This document shows, in pieces, positions 45,371 through 55,381 of a DNA stretch of 64,000 bases. How positions within the stretch are numbered: position 1 is the stretch's first letter; every line of letters begins with the position of its first letter. The notes beneath the pieces are model-generated. The model made no database searches. It was not told where the DNA came from and saw only the letters and a list, made by a program, of their open reading frames with translations. Position numbers and translations under genes: made by a program. The DNA is from Chitinophaga pinensis. Lineage in GTDB: Bacteria > Bacteroidota > Bacteroidia > UKL13-3. Where the stretch lies: NCBI GenBank assembly GCA_945861965.1, contig CAMAWM010000006.1, positions 1 to 64,000 of the forward strand, given 5' to 3'.

Positions 45371-47262
45371 TACGCTCTAGAATCGCTGCCTTCAATATAA
45401 TTAATAAATGCTTTGTTAACCACTTTGTTACCTCCTGGCGTGGGATAATCTCCACTAAAATACCAATCGCCTTTGTGGTTTGGACAGGCTATGTGAAGGT
45501 TGGAAATGGTTTGATAAATTATTTTCAATTCGGCTTTTAAGTCACTTGGTTTTACAATTTCAGCAATTTTATTTGAAATTTCTTCGTCTGTAAAATTAGC
45601 GTACAATACTTTTACATAATTCTGCAATTCTTCTTTGGGCAAATTTTCTTGCGCTTTGCATTTGTTATATACATCAATCAATTGTTTTTCTAATCTACGG
45701 TCTTTTAACAAGGCAACCATTGCTTGAAATGCAACAAAGTCTTTCAATTTACTCATATCAATACCGTAACAATCGGGGTAACGAATTTGTGGCGCTGAGG
45801 AAACAATAATTATTTTTAATGGATTTAATCTGTCTAATATTCTAAGAATTGAAGTTCGTAAAGTTGTTCCTCTAACTATCGAATCATCAATAACAACCAA
45901 TGTATCGGTTTCGTTTTTTACTATTCCATACGTTACATCGTACACATGTGCAACCATGTCTTCGCGGTTTGTATCATCCATTATAAAAGTTCTAAGTTTA
46001 GCATCTTTTACAGCCACTCTTTCTCTTCGCGGACGAAGCGATAAAATATTTTTAAGTGTCGAGTCGTTTAGGTTATGTCCAAGTTTTAGAATCTGTTCCG
46101 TTTTATACCTATCCAACAAATCGTTAATTCCATCAATCAAACCATAAAACGATACGGCTGCAGTATTTGGGATATAACTGAAAACTGTATTTTTCATATC
46201 GTAATTTACAGCTTTCATAATTTTATCGGCCAACAAATAACCCAATTGTTTTCTCTCTTTGTAAATATCTAAATCGTTTCCACGACTAAAATAAATTCTT
46301 TCAAAAGAACAGGCTTTATTTTCTTGAGGATGCAAAATATTGGTTTCAAATACTTCACCATTTTTTTTGATAATTAAAGCGTTGCCAGCTCCTAACTCTT
46401 TAACATCTCTAATCTTAACGTTGAAACCTGTTTGAATGGCTGGTCGCTCGCTAGTTACCACCACAACCTCATCATCGTAATAATAAAAACATGGGCGAAT
46501 ACCATTTGGATCTCTAACTACAAATGCATCGCCATGTCCCATTACACCTGCCATCACATAACCTCCATCAGCATCGCGCAACGATTTTTTTAATATATTT
46601 TCTACATTGATATTATCGGCAATCAAATGCGAAATTTTTTGATTGCTATGACCTTCTAATTTAAACTTGGTAAATTTTCTTTGATTTTCTTCGTCCAAAA
46701 AATGCCCAATTTTTTCGAGCATGGTTACGGTATCTGTCTTCAAACTTGGGTGTTGTCCCAATGCTACTAACACATCAAATAATTCATCAACATTAGTGAG
46801 GTTAAAATTTCCGGCCAAAACAAGATTTCTACTCATCCAGTTGTTTTCGCGAATGAAAGGATGACACAAGTCAACGCTATTTCCACCATGAGTTCCATAA
46901 CGCAAATGACCTAGCAACACCTCGGCTACAAAAGGTGCATTTGCTTTTAAATAATTAACATCTTTGATTTGTTCTTTGGTACCGCTGTTGTTTATTTTCT
47001 TGTTTATTTTCTCAAAAATTTTGGCAACAGCATTGCTATCATTGGCTCTTTGTCGGTCAATAAAATTCTCGCCTGGCTTAACATCAATTTTAATTGCAGC
47101 AACCCCAGCTCCATCTTGTCCACGGTTGTGTTGTTTCTCCATTAGGAGATACATTTTTTTTAAGCCGTAAAGTGCAGATCCATACTTCTGTTGATAGTAG
47201 GTAAGCGGTTTGCGCAGCCTTATGAGCGCTATTCCACACTCATGTTTTATTGCATCGCTCAT
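45367..47262 (-). CDS. purF: Amidophosphoribosyltransferase (long Bacteroidota form)
   Basis: Commits PRPP and glutamine to purine synthesis. The N-terminal Ntn-type glutaminase has its nucleophile at Cys9 (HECGIALIRL), so the first eight residues are probably a propeptide removed on maturation, as in Bacillus PurF. RGQDGAGVA (about 47-55), HLRYGTHG and DPNGIRP are glutaminase segments. The PRPP-binding motif VVIDDSIVRGTT is at ~444-455. At 631 aa it has a C-terminal region longer than the E. coli enzyme, a known Bacteroidota variant, so the symbol denotes the family. Monocistronic on this strand. Confidence 0.9.
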   Translation of the reverse strand: MSDAIKHECGIALIRLRKPLTYYQQKYGSALYGLKKMYLLMEKQHNRGQDGAGVAAIKIDVKPGENFIDRQRANDSNAVAKIFEKINKKINNSGTKEQIKDVNYLKANAPFVAEVLLGHLRYGTHGGNSVDLCHPFIRENNWMSRNLVLAGNFNLTNVDELFDVLVALGQHPSLKTDTVTMLEKIGHFLDEENQRKFTKFKLEGHSNQKISHLIADNINVENILKKSLRDADGGYVMAGVMGHGDAFVVRDPNGIRPCFYYYDDEVVVVTSERPAIQTGFNVKIRDVKELGAGNALIIKKNGEVFETNILHPQENKACSFERIYFSRGNDLDIYKERKQLGYLLADKIMKAVNYDMKNTVFSYIPNTAAVSFYGLIDGINDLLDRYKTEQILKLGHNLNDSTLKNILSLRPRRERVAVKDAKLRTFIMDDTNREDMVAHVYDVTYGIVKNETDTLVVIDDSIVRGTTLRTSILRILDRLNPLKIIIVSSAPQIRYPDCYGIDMSKLKDFVAFQAMVALLKDRRLEKQLIDVYNKCKAQENLPKEELQNYVKVLYANFTDEEISNKIAEIVKPSDLKAELKIIYQTISNLHIACPNHKGDWYFSGDYPTPGGNKVVNKAFINYIEGSDSRAY

Positions 47263-47322
47263 AAATTATGGTTGCGAAAGTAGTATTTAATACCGAGATT
47301 TTTTAACGTACAAAAAGTATAA

Positions 47323-47790
47323 TTATTTATTTTTTCTCTCTTTCAAAACATTATCCAACATTTCAATAAAAGTTTCAGGTCCCATATATCCAGCTTGTAA
47401 AAAGAGTTGTTTTTTATCTGTAATAATTACATACGTTGTAGGAAAACCGGTTTTTTCGCCTCGGCTAAGTTGCGAGTACATTTCAGCCGGAGAAAATTTT
47501 TGCCCATCCACATCGTATATTATTCCTTGTTTTTCGGGATTAAACTTAATAGCAATAAAATCTTTATTTAGCCTTTTTATAACTTCAGGATTGGCGTACG
47601 TATCGCGATCCATTTTTTTACACCATCCGCACCAATCGGTATAGGCATCAACCAACAGTATTTTATTTTTCTTTATGGCAAGTGGATACCCTTCGTTCCA
47701 ATCGTACCATTTCATCAAATCTTCTTGTTTTGTAGAAAAGGATGTGAATACAATAAAAAGTACAGGCAATACAAAAATTAATTTTTTCAT
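47323..47790 (-). CDS. Exported thioredoxin-fold protein (CGWC)
   Basis: Signal peptide (~1-20) and a single thioredoxin domain of the DUF255/DsbD-gamma-like type, 155 residues. The active site is TDWCGWCKKMD (Cys54, Cys57), preceded by KKNKILLVDAY and followed by the cis-Pro loop GFPTTYVII (about 115). It is expected to reduce or isomerise disulphides or buffer thiols in the periplasm; the partner is unknown. It lies 60 bases upstream of purF on the same strand with no terminator visible, so read-through is possible. Confidence 0.88.
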   Translation of the reverse strand: MKKLIFVLPVLFIVFTSFSTKQEDLMKWYDWNEGYPLAIKKNKILLVDAYTDWCGWCKKMDRDTYANPEVIKRLNKDFIAIKFNPEKQGIIYDVDGQKFSPAEMYSQLSRGEKTGFPTTYVIITDKKQLFLQAGYMGPETFIEMLDNVLKERKNK

Positions 47791-47903
47791 TGGAGAATAT
47801 TTTGGCCAAAAATAACAATAATTATACCTGTTTTTATAGTGGCTATTAAAATTATAACCATAAACTTGTTTTATTTATTAATAGTTTTTTATATGTTTGG
47901 CGA

Positions 47904-48599
47904 ATGAATACACACCAAGCATATAATACTTTAACCAAAACGGTTATCGTATTTGTAACGATGATTTTAATGTCAGTGTCTGCATATAGTCAAACCGTAG
48001 AACCTGTTGCTAACATGTACGATGACACTACTGCGGTAGCAGCTGATAGCACAAGCACTACCAGCACAGATAGTCAGACTAAAGTTGTTGTTGTAAAACC
48101 ATACGAAAGAATTGCACTTTCTATTGACAGCGTTACAAATTTGATAGCCTACAACGGAGTTGTTGAGCAAGAAGATAGCGGCAGCGATTCGCTTTATTTA
48201 AGAGCAAAGCGTTTTGCTGAAGAGTGGTTTGGAAAGAGCAATTCTGTATTTGAACTTGAAAAACGAGGTCAAAAATTAATATTAAACGCAACCATTCCGG
48301 CTAATGCTTACATTAATAAATACAATAAAAAATCAATGGGCAAGTATCAATTCAGAATGATTATATTGATAAAAGAAGGCCGATACAAATATACTTTAAC
48401 AAACTTTGTTCACGAAGCTGCTAAACCAAACAATGGAAAACCTTCAAGAAATTATTTCGAATATTATAATTCAGCCACTCAAAATGTTCGTTTGTGTGAT
48501 GGAATTCTTCGCTTTGCCGACCACGACATAAAAGAAACAATCAGTCGTTTTAAATTAGCAATGAGAGATCCAATCTTCTTAGACGAAGACGAATGGTAG
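47904..48599 (+). CDS. DUF4468-like exported protein (231 aa)
   Basis: Signal peptide ~1-30 (ends AYSQ), a Ser/Thr/Asp-rich linker (~36-55) and one compact domain (~68-205) that resembles DUF4468: an aromatic EEWFGKSNSVFELEKRGQKL, then QFRMIILIKEGRYKYTLTNF, and a conserved basic/acidic tail ending DEDEW. Function unknown; proteins of this type are common in Bacteroidota periplasm. A TATGTTTG box lies only 5 bases before the ATG (47892-47899), which could mean a nearly leaderless transcript, but its -33 partner is unclear. Confidence 0.75.
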   Translation: MNTHQAYNTLTKTVIVFVTMILMSVSAYSQTVEPVANMYDDTTAVAADSTSTTSTDSQTKVVVVKPYERIALSIDSVTNLIAYNGVVEQEDSGSDSLYLRAKRFAEEWFGKSNSVFELEKRGQKLILNATIPANAYINKYNKKSMGKYQFRMIILIKEGRYKYTLTNFVHEAAKPNNGKPSRNYFEYYNSATQNVRLCDGILRFADHDIKETISRFKLAMRDPIFLDEDEW

Positions 48600-48855
48600 A
48601 AATTATTTAGTTTCTATAGATAAAAAAATCATGGTTTAGCGGCACAAATTCCACTTTTTAGCAGCAATTCGCTGTAAAACTTTAACTACGCTCTAAATAG
48701 ACTGCAGCCAAAAGGAGAAGCCAAAGCAATATTAAAGTCCTCAACCACTATTATTTTCTATGCAAGAATTAGACTTTTATACAGTGGCTTTAGCACTGAA
48801 TATTAATAAAAATGAATTAGTTAAGAATTCTCATTCAGAAATTTTTTAAAAACAG
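48600..48855. other. Intergenic stretch without recognised features
   Basis: About 256 bases between the DUF4468-like gene and the tRNA promoter. A 29-codon frame at 48760-48849 begins with ATG but has no signal or family resemblance. No hairpin terminator is obvious. Confidence 0.5.
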
Positions 48856-48885
48856 TTTCCTAATTCGTAAAAATTAATACCTTCG
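48856..48885 (+). promoter_or_regulatory. Candidate promoter of the tRNA-Gln / prs / rplY unit
   Basis: TTTC at 48856-48859, 18-base spacer, TACCTTCG at 48878-48885. The tRNA begins 14 bases after the -7 box, the right distance for a short 5' leader. No other promoter is visible between the tRNA and prs (15 bases), so one transcript probably covers all three genes. Confidence 0.5.
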
Positions 48886-48899
48886 CAACCCTTAAACTT

Positions 48900-48972
48900 T
48901 GTCCGATAGTGTAACTGGCAACACGTCTGATTTTGGTTCAGAAGAGTCTAGGTTCGAGCCCTAGTCGGACAA
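48900..48972 (+). tRNA. tRNA-Gln (TTG anticodon)
   Basis: Complete cloverleaf of 73 bases. Acceptor arms TGTCCGA (48900-48906) and TCGGACA (48965-48971) pair perfectly, followed by A as discriminator. The anticodon arm TCTGA-TTTTGGT-TCAGA has TTG at the anticodon positions (Gln, reads CAA/CAG). The T arm GGTTCGAGCC is canonical. CCA is not encoded. Confidence 0.95.
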
Positions 48973-48987
48973 CAAAATTTTGGAATA

Positions 48988-49953
48988 ATGATTAATCGCA
49001 ACGAGGTAAAACTTTTTTCAGGCACCGAATCAAAATATTTGGCCGAAAAAATAGCGGCAGCTTACGGGCAACCGCTGGGCGATTGTGTTATTTCAAAGTT
49101 TAGCGATGGAGAATTTCAACCAAATTACAACGAAAGTGTACGTGGTTGCGATGTTTTCTTAATTCAATCAACCTTTGCCAATGCCGATAATTTGCTAGAG
49201 TTGTTATTGATGATTGATGCTGCAAAAAGAGCATCGGCACATTATATAACAGCAGTAATTCCTTATTTTGGAATGGCAAGACAAGATAGAAAAGACAAAC
49301 CGCGCGTATCAATAGGAAGCAAGGTGATAGCAGATGTTTTAACCGCTGTTGGTGCTAGCCGAGTAATGACAATGGATTTGCATGCTCCTCAAATACAAGG
49401 ATTTTTTAAAATTCCAGTTGATCACTTAGACCCATCGGTTGTATTTATTCCTTACATCAAAAAAAATATAGGCAATAAAAACCTAATGATAGCTTCGCCT
49501 GACATTGGTTCGTCAGCCAGAGCACGTTCTTATGCTAAGAATTTAGGTGTCGATATGGTAATTGTAGACAAAGAGCGTAGACGTGCTAACGAAATTGCAT
49601 CAATGACATTAATCGGAGATGTAAGCGGTCGCGATATTATTATGGTTGATGATATTATTGATACCGGAAACACTTTGGCAAAAGCGGCTTTGCTTATGAA
49701 AGAAAAAGGCGCGTTAAGTGTTAGAGCCATGTGTACACATCCCGTACTTTCGGGCAATGCATATGAAACTATTGAAAACTCAGTAATAGACGAGTTGGTT
49801 GTGTGCGATACCATACCACTTAGAAAAGAAAGTCCAAAAATAAAGGTGCTTTCAGTAGCTCAACTTTTTGCAGATGCAATCAGAAATATTAATGAACACG
49901 GAAGCATCAGCTCTTTGTTTGATATAAAAGAAAAAACAATAGTAAATAATTAA
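48988..49953 (+). CDS. prs: Ribose-phosphate pyrophosphokinase
   Basis: Makes PRPP from ribose 5-phosphate and ATP for purine, pyrimidine, His and Trp synthesis. FSDGEFQPNYNESVRGCDVF (about 41-60), the active-site DLHAPQIQGFF (about 130-140) and the PRPP loop MVDDIIDTGNTLAKA (about 217-231) are all present; 321 residues is normal. It is 15 bases after tRNA-Gln and 12 before rplY, a gene order frequently seen in Bacteroidota. Confidence 0.96.
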   Translation: MINRNEVKLFSGTESKYLAEKIAAAYGQPLGDCVISKFSDGEFQPNYNESVRGCDVFLIQSTFANADNLLELLLMIDAAKRASAHYITAVIPYFGMARQDRKDKPRVSIGSKVIADVLTAVGASRVMTMDLHAPQIQGFFKIPVDHLDPSVVFIPYIKKNIGNKNLMIASPDIGSSARARSYAKNLGVDMVIVDKERRRANEIASMTLIGDVSGRDIIMVDDIIDTGNTLAKAALLMKEKGALSVRAMCTHPVLSGNAYETIENSVIDELVVCDTIPLRKESPKIKVLSVAQLFADAIRNINEHGSISSLFDIKEKTIVNN

Positions 49954-49965
49954 ACGAAAAATAAA

Positions 49966-50595
49966 ATGAAAACATTAGCATTATTTGGAAATAAACGTAG
50001 CCAAATCGGAAAAACAAATACAAAAGCAATAAGAACAGAGGGAAAAGTTCCATGTGTGCTTTATGGTGGTAAAGAGAATTTACATTTTACGATTTACGAA
50101 GCCGATTTTAAACAATTGGTTTATACGCCCAATACTTACAAAGTACAATTGGATGTAGATGGCCAGATTTTTAAAACCATTTTAAAAGACATTCAGTTTC
50201 ATCCAGTAAACGACTCAATAATTCACGCTGATTTTTTTGAAATCAATGAAGACATAGATGTTGAATTATATATTCCAATTAAATTTAAAGGAAATGCAAT
50301 TGGTGTAAGAAACGGTGGAAAGTTGATTGTTAAATCTTCTAAAATACGTGTGAGGGGATTGCCTAAAAATCTGCCTGATTTTTTAGAAGTAGATGTGGAA
50401 GGACTTGAAATAGGAAAAGCTATAAAAATTAAAGATTTGAGTAGCCCGAATATTATTTTGCTTGATTCTCCAGACAATCTTGTTGTAACTGTAAGAGTTA
50501 CTCGTGCGGTGGTTGAAGAGGTTAAAACAGTTGCTCCGATTGCTGCTGCTCCCGCTGCTCCAGTTGCTGAAGCAAAAGACACTAAGAAAAAATAA
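49966..50595 (+). CDS. rplY: 50S ribosomal protein L25 (Ctc/TL5 type)
   Basis: 5S rRNA-binding ribosomal protein of the long form (209 aa). N-terminal L25 domain (~1-95: NKRSQIGKTNTKAIRTEGKV, VPCVLYGG), then the C-terminal TL5 domain (~96-185: VELYIPIKFKGNAIGVRNGG, VRGLPKNLPDFLEVDVEGLE), then a low-complexity Ala/Pro/Lys tail. Co-transcribed with prs and ended by a strong terminator. Confidence 0.95.
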   Translation: MKTLALFGNKRSQIGKTNTKAIRTEGKVPCVLYGGKENLHFTIYEADFKQLVYTPNTYKVQLDVDGQIFKTILKDIQFHPVNDSIIHADFFEINEDIDVELYIPIKFKGNAIGVRNGGKLIVKSSKIRVRGLPKNLPDFLEVDVEGLEIGKAIKIKDLSSPNIILLDSPDNLVVTVRVTRAVVEEVKTVAPIAAAPAAPVAEAKDTKKK

Positions 50596-50615
50596 TTAGT
50601 TGAACTTATAAAACT

Positions 50616-50647
50616 AAAAACCCGATACATGTGTATCGGGTTTTTTT
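50616..50647. terminator. Bidirectional terminator after rplY and the endonuclease gene
   Basis: 13-bp stem AAAAACCCGATAC / GTATCGGGTTTTT with a 4-base ATGT loop, A-run before and T-run after. It ends rplY (21 bases downstream) on the plus strand and the endonuclease I gene (16 bases) on the minus strand. Confidence 0.92.
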
Positions 50648-50662
50648 ATTTAAAGGGTATTT

Positions 50663-52711
50663 TTAGTCTTTATAAATTTTAAATATACATTCATCTACTT
50701 TTAAAAAATAAAGCCCTTTATCGGTTATTGAATTTAAATTTATTTTCATTTCGGAATCCAAAATTATTTTTTCAAAAACTTTTCGTCCGGTTAAATCAAA
50801 TATTTCGATTAAATTATTTTTATAAATTAATGGTATTTTCAATGAGATTTCATCCGTAAATGGATTGGGCGAGATTTCTATTTTATTGTTTTCAAGCAAT
50901 TTCACACTTACCGTTTTCGAGTACTCAAATTTGCCATCAAAATCTACTTGCTTCAATCGATAATAAATAGTTGATGATTGTTGGTTTATAGTTGTTAGTG
51001 CGTTATCAATAAATTGATAATTGCTTATTGAATTTGTATTTCCATTGCCTTTTACATTTCCAATAGTTTCCCAATTTTTATTATCAAATGTTCGTTCAAT
51101 TTCAAAGCGAGAATTATTTATTTCTGAAGCGGTACTCCAGTCAAGTTTTATTTGATCGCTATTTATTAATTCTGCATTAAAATCAAGCCACACAACGGGC
51201 AAAATACTATTACCACTCAACGCTCCAGATGTTTGATAATTGCTTGTTGAATACCATCCATTGTATTCATAAATAGTTGCAAAATAGTTTACATTCCAAG
51301 TTAATCCAGAAACTACAACACTGCTTCCAGATCCATTATAAACTACATAATTTCCGCTTCCCATTTGGGTTCCACTTCCAAAAACAGCATTGGCTAAATA
51401 ATAATTTGAATCCACCGGCATTGCATTTACAGCAGCTCCTGCTTTTATTACTACTATTCTTTTATTTCCGTTTCCACTCCTCCAATTTATCTGCATTGAA
51501 GTGGAGGTTTTATTGGTAAAAGAAATTCCAGAGCAAGCTAATGTGGGTTTTGAAGGAATAGATCCTCCCCATATTTTTTTTACAAATTGTGGACTATCAA
51601 TAAAAGGATTGCGATTGTTTTGAAGCGAATAAATTGCATTGTTACGATTTATTTCTTTTGTGCTTATTGGGTCTTGATTATGCCAGGCAAGCATTAAATT
51701 TAAATACCAAGTTTTGTAAACTGTACTTGAATTATTTGCAATCAAAATCGCATCTGCTTGTGTACTGTTTGAATACCATCCTCCAATTATATTTTCATAT
51801 CGCGTAGCCATGAAAAAATAGGTGCGTGCTAAATCTCCTTTATATTCATCAACCGGTTCAAAAACAATTCCTGAATATCCACTGCTTGTATTGTTGCCTA
51901 ATTTAGCGCCAAGCTGCGATGTCCATGTTGGCGAGGTAACAACACCGTATGGATAATTGCTTCTCATGCCATTCACTTTTCCATCTGTTGGATAAATATG
52001 AAAAAGTTCGGTATACATTGGAGATGCACTATTAAACCAATCTTGCGGAAAAGAATGTTCGCGGTTATAACAATCGCCTTCAACCGAATAGTTGCCGCAT
52101 TGATCCGTTGAATAGGTATAAGTGTATGGCGAAGTTTCACAAACCGAAGTAGAATATACATCCCAAATTTTTCCGTTATACCCAATGTCTGTTGAATTGA
52201 AAGCAGTCCATAATCCAGCGTAACTAAGTGCTGTAGTTGATCCAGAAATTTTTGTATAAAGACTCGTTTTTAATGTTGATCCATTACCGCTTGCGGTCGA
52301 ATAATAATTTGAAGGAATACTCCAATTAGTTCCGCTTCCGATTGCACTTATAACTCTTTGGATTGCGCCAATACTTGTGTGTGTAATGTTTCCACTTATA
52401 CTTCCTGTAGTTGAAGGACTAAAGCGAACATAAATATTTGTAGCGCTTACATTTCCTGAATTTGGAATTATTGAAATTGAACCCGAAAACTGTTGTGCGC
52501 AAACAAGCGATATCTCAAATCCTGTTGCTGCATTTAGTATTAGATTGGATGTTAATCCTGTTGCTGATACCGAATATTTTTGTGGTGATGAACTAAAAAA
52601 AATCTGACTATTCCCAAACGATGGCAAAGTTGTAACCGAGCAAGTTATCGTTTGCGATTTGCCAGAAAAAATGGCTAAAGAAAAGATTAGAGAAACTACG
52701 AAATATTTCAC
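50663..52711 (-). CDS. Secreted endonuclease I family nuclease with T9SS sorting domain
   Basis: Extracellular nuclease of 682 residues. Signal peptide (~1-19), a beta-sandwich (~20-125), the endonuclease I domain (~140-395) with CYNREHSFPQDWF, HIYPTDGKVNGMRSNYP and the following GDLARTYFFMATRYE, a linker/fibronectin-like region and a C-terminal sorting domain (~605-682: ISPNPFTDEISLKI, IEIFDLTGRKVFEKI, GLYFLKVDE). It probably digests environmental DNA for phosphate or nitrogen. The start is GTG at 52711; a TGA is two codons upstream. Confidence 0.9.
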   Translation of the reverse strand: MKYFVVSLIFSLAIFSGKSQTITCSVTTLPSFGNSQIFFSSSPQKYSVSATGLTSNLILNAATGFEISLVCAQQFSGSISIIPNSGNVSATNIYVRFSPSTTGSISGNITHTSIGAIQRVISAIGSGTNWSIPSNYYSTASGNGSTLKTSLYTKISGSTTALSYAGLWTAFNSTDIGYNGKIWDVYSTSVCETSPYTYTYSTDQCGNYSVEGDCYNREHSFPQDWFNSASPMYTELFHIYPTDGKVNGMRSNYPYGVVTSPTWTSQLGAKLGNNTSSGYSGIVFEPVDEYKGDLARTYFFMATRYENIIGGWYSNSTQADAILIANNSSTVYKTWYLNLMLAWHNQDPISTKEINRNNAIYSLQNNRNPFIDSPQFVKKIWGGSIPSKPTLACSGISFTNKTSTSMQINWRSGNGNKRIVVIKAGAAVNAMPVDSNYYLANAVFGSGTQMGSGNYVVYNGSGSSVVVSGLTWNVNYFATIYEYNGWYSTSNYQTSGALSGNSILPVVWLDFNAELINSDQIKLDWSTASEINNSRFEIERTFDNKNWETIGNVKGNGNTNSISNYQFIDNALTTINQQSSTIYYRLKQVDFDGKFEYSKTVSVKLLENNKIEISPNPFTDEISLKIPLIYKNNLIEIFDLTGRKVFEKIILDSEMKINLNSITDKGLYFLKVDECIFKIYKD

Positions 52712-52810
52712 GAGTCAAATATAAACTATTATTAAAAATCATACTAACTTCGTCTCGATACCTGTCTTAAAAATAGGGCCACTATACATATGGTTAAATC
52801 ACAAATTACA

Positions 52811-52839
52811 AAAAAACCGTACTTTTTAGTTACGGTTTT
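52811..52839 (-). terminator. Rho-independent terminator after atpG
   Basis: 9-bp stem (AAAACCGTA / TACGGTTTT) with 9-base loop; on the minus strand it is followed by seven T residues. It lies 46 bases after the atpG stop and closes the ATP synthase unit. Confidence 0.8.
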
Positions 52840-52884
52840 AATTGGGCTAAATAAGTATTTAACTCGAAAAATAAAGTCTTTTGA

Positions 52885-53766
52885 TTAACTGCTCAACGCA
52901 GCTGCACCGCCCACAATTTCTGAAATTTCTTTTGTAATTGCAGCTTGTCTAGCTCGGTTGTATTCAACTTTCAATCCTTTTAAAAGATCGCCAGCATTTT
53001 CGGTTGCTTTGTCCATTGCCACCATTCGCGCGCCATGTTCAGAAGCCAATGAATCCAACAAACTGCGGTAAATCTGCGTTTTTAATATTCGCGGAATTAG
53101 CTCTTCCAAAATCCCTTCTTTCGATGGTTCAAAAATATAGTCGTTGTTTTTTGCAGTTGTGTTTGAAAAACTTGCCTTGTTTATTGGAAGAAATTGTTCT
53201 GCCGATAAAATTTGTGTAGCAGCATTTTTAAATTGATTGTAAATAATTTCAACCGCATCAAACTTTCCTGCGCGAAAATCAGACAAAACTTTTGTTCCGA
53301 TTTCAAATCCTGTATCCGCATTTAAATTCAAAAATGTGTCCTTGAATTCTGAAATAACTGGCAATGTAGTTTTGTTAAAAAATTCAAATCCTTTTTTACC
53401 AATTGTCAAAACAGATACATTTCCATTTTCAGATTGAGCAAAATATTTTTCTTTAATAGTTTTGTTTGTAAGCTTTATCACATTTGCATTAAACGAACCG
53501 CACAAACCTCTATCGCTTGTAATTACAACCATCAAAATGTTTTTGATTTGTCTTTCTGCAAAAAATAATTTCACCGAATCTACATCCACGCTTTCAGAAA
53601 GATTTGCCAATATGCCGTTCAGTTTCTGAGCATACGGACGCATTTGCACAATTCCGTTTTGTGCTCTACGAAGCTTTGTAGCCGAAACCAATTTCATGGC
53701 TTTGGTTATTTGCTGGGTCGATGAAACCGATGCAATGCGTATTCTTACTTCTTTTAAATTTGCCAC
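52885..53766 (-). CDS. atpG: F1Fo ATP synthase subunit gamma
   Basis: Central rotor shaft of F1. The N-terminal helix KEVRIRIASVSSTQQITKAMKLVSATKLRRAQ-region (~5-36) and the C-terminal helix with RILKTQIYRSLLDSLASEHGAR and YNRARQAAITKEI (~228-283) are the two shaft helices; SDRGLCGSFNANV (~84-96) is the conserved Rossmann-like segment. Length 293 is normal. The start is GTG at 53766, 21 bases after atpA. Last gene of the cluster. Confidence 0.96.
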   Translation of the reverse strand: MANLKEVRIRIASVSSTQQITKAMKLVSATKLRRAQNGIVQMRPYAQKLNGILANLSESVDVDSVKLFFAERQIKNILMVVITSDRGLCGSFNANVIKLTNKTIKEKYFAQSENGNVSVLTIGKKGFEFFNKTTLPVISEFKDTFLNLNADTGFEIGTKVLSDFRAGKFDAVEIIYNQFKNAATQILSAEQFLPINKASFSNTTAKNNDYIFEPSKEGILEELIPRILKTQIYRSLLDSLASEHGARMVAMDKATENAGDLLKGLKVEYNRARQAAITKEISEIVGGAAALSS

Positions 53767-53787
53767 TTTCTATTAATAATTTGAAAA

Positions 53788-55368
53788 TTAGCTACTGTAT
53801 TTTGCTGAAAGTTCTTTTCCTGTTTTTTCAATAACACTTGTAACTTCTTCACTAATATTTCCTTTTTTCAACTCGTCCAAAATGTTCTTGTGTTTGTTTT
53901 CCATGAAATTTAAAAACTCTGCTTCAAATTCACGAATTTTATTTACCGGAACATTTGACAACAAACCTTTAGTTCCTAAATAAATAATTGCAACTTGTTG
54001 CTCAACTCTCAAAGGCGAAAATTGATTTTGCTTTAATATTTCAACATTTCGTGCTCCCTTTGCCAATACAGCTTTTGTAGCAGCATCCAAATCAGAACCA
54101 AATTTCGAGAAAGCTTCCAACTCGCGGTATTGAGCTTGATCGAGTTTTAAAGTTCCTGCAATTTTTTTCATCGATTTTATCTGAGCATTTCCTCCCACAC
54201 GACTTACCGAAATTCCCACATTAATTGCTGGGCGAATTCCTGAGTTAAATAAATTAGACTCTAAAAATATTTGTCCATCGGTAATCGAAATTACGTTGGT
54301 TGGAATATATGCCGAAACATCACCTGCTTGGGTTTCAATAATTGGCAATGCAGTTAAACTTCCACCACCTTTTACCAAATGTTTTATCGATTCAGGAATA
54401 TCATTCATTTGTTTAGCAATCGCATCTGTTGAATTTACTTTTGCTGCACGTTCAAGCAAACGACTGTGAAGATAAAATACATCACCAGGATACGCTTCAC
54501 GACCTGGAGGTCTGCGAAGCAACAAAGATACTTCGCGATAGGCAACTGCTTGTTTCGATAAATCATCATAAATTACCAAAGCTGGACGACCTGTATCACG
54601 GAAAAATTCACCGATAGACGCTCCTGCCATTGGTGCATAAAATTGCATTGGTGCAGGATCAGACGATGTTGCACAAACTACAACTGTATAGGCCATTGCA
54701 CCACTTGCTTCAAGTGTATTTACTACTTGTGCAACGGTAGATGCTTTTTGTCCGATAGCAACATATATACAATAAACAGGTTTACCTGCTTCAAAAAATT
54801 CTTTTTGGTTGATAATGGTATCAATACAAACAGCTGTTTTTCCTGTTTGTCTGTCGCCAATTACCAATTCGCGTTGTCCACGACCAATTGGAATCATAGC
54901 ATCAATTGCTTTGATACCAGTTTGTAATGGCTCTTTTACTGGCTCACGGTAAATTACTCCTGGAGCTCTTCTTTCCAAAGGCATTTCATACAATTCACCG
55001 GTAATTGGTCCTTTTCCATCAATTGGTTGACCAAGTGTGTTTACAACACGACCAGCCATTCCTTCACCAACTTTAATTGATGCAATTCGGCCAGTACGTT
55101 TTACCGAACTCCCTTCCACTATTTTGTCTGATGCTCCAAGCAATACTGCTCCAACATTGTCTTCTTCAAGGTTTAATACAATTCCTTGTGTTCCATCAGT
55201 AAATTCAATCAATTCGCCTGATTGTACTTTTGTTAATCCGTAAATACGGGCAATTCCATCGCCTACTTGCAATACGGTTCCAACTTCCTGCAACTCTGCT
55301 TCTGATTTAAAATTGCTGAGTTGTTCTCTTATAATTGCTGATACTTCATCAGGTCTGATATCTGCCAT
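53788..55368 (-). CDS. atpA: F1Fo ATP synthase subunit alpha
   Basis: Non-catalytic nucleotide-binding subunit of F1. P-loop [10 protein letters not shown] (~170-179), the alpha/beta signature region [14 protein letters not shown] (~368-381) with the conserved Arg in SVSRVG, and the helical C-terminus are all in place; 526 residues. It is 13 bases after atpH and 21 before atpG, so strongly co-translated. Confidence 0.97.
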   Translation of the reverse strand: MADIRPDEVSAIIREQLSNFKSEAELQEVGTVLQVGDGIARIYGLTKVQSGELIEFTDGTQGIVLNLEEDNVGAVLLGASDKIVEGSSVKRTGRIASIKVGEGMAGRVVNTLGQPIDGKGPITGELYEMPLERRAPGVIYREPVKEPLQTGIKAIDAMIPIGRGQRELVIGDRQTGKTAVCIDTIINQKEFFEAGKPVYCIYVAIGQKASTVAQVVNTLEASGAMAYTVVVCATSSDPAPMQFYAPMAGASIGEFFRDTGRPALVIYDDLSKQAVAYREVSLLLRRPPGREAYPGDVFYLHSRLLERAAKVNSTDAIAKQMNDIPESIKHLVKGGGSLTALPIIETQAGDVSAYIPTNVISITDGQIFLESNLFNSGIRPAINVGISVSRVGGNAQIKSMKKIAGTLKLDQAQYRELEAFSKFGSDLDAATKAVLAKGARNVEILKQNQFSPLRVEQQVAIIYLGTKGLLSNVPVNKIREFEAEFLNFMENKHKNILDELKKGNISEEVTSVIEKTGKELSAKYSS

Positions 55369-55381
55369 AATTGTTATTTTT

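Noticed and set aside
47892-47899. TATGTTTG box as promoter of the DUF4468-like gene
   Set aside because: Perfect -7 match but no TTTG/TTG at 18-20 bases upstream and only 5 bases from the ATG; too uncertain to list.
48760-48849. 29-codon frame upstream of tRNA-Gln
   Set aside because: Too short, no signal peptide or lipobox, no supporting context.
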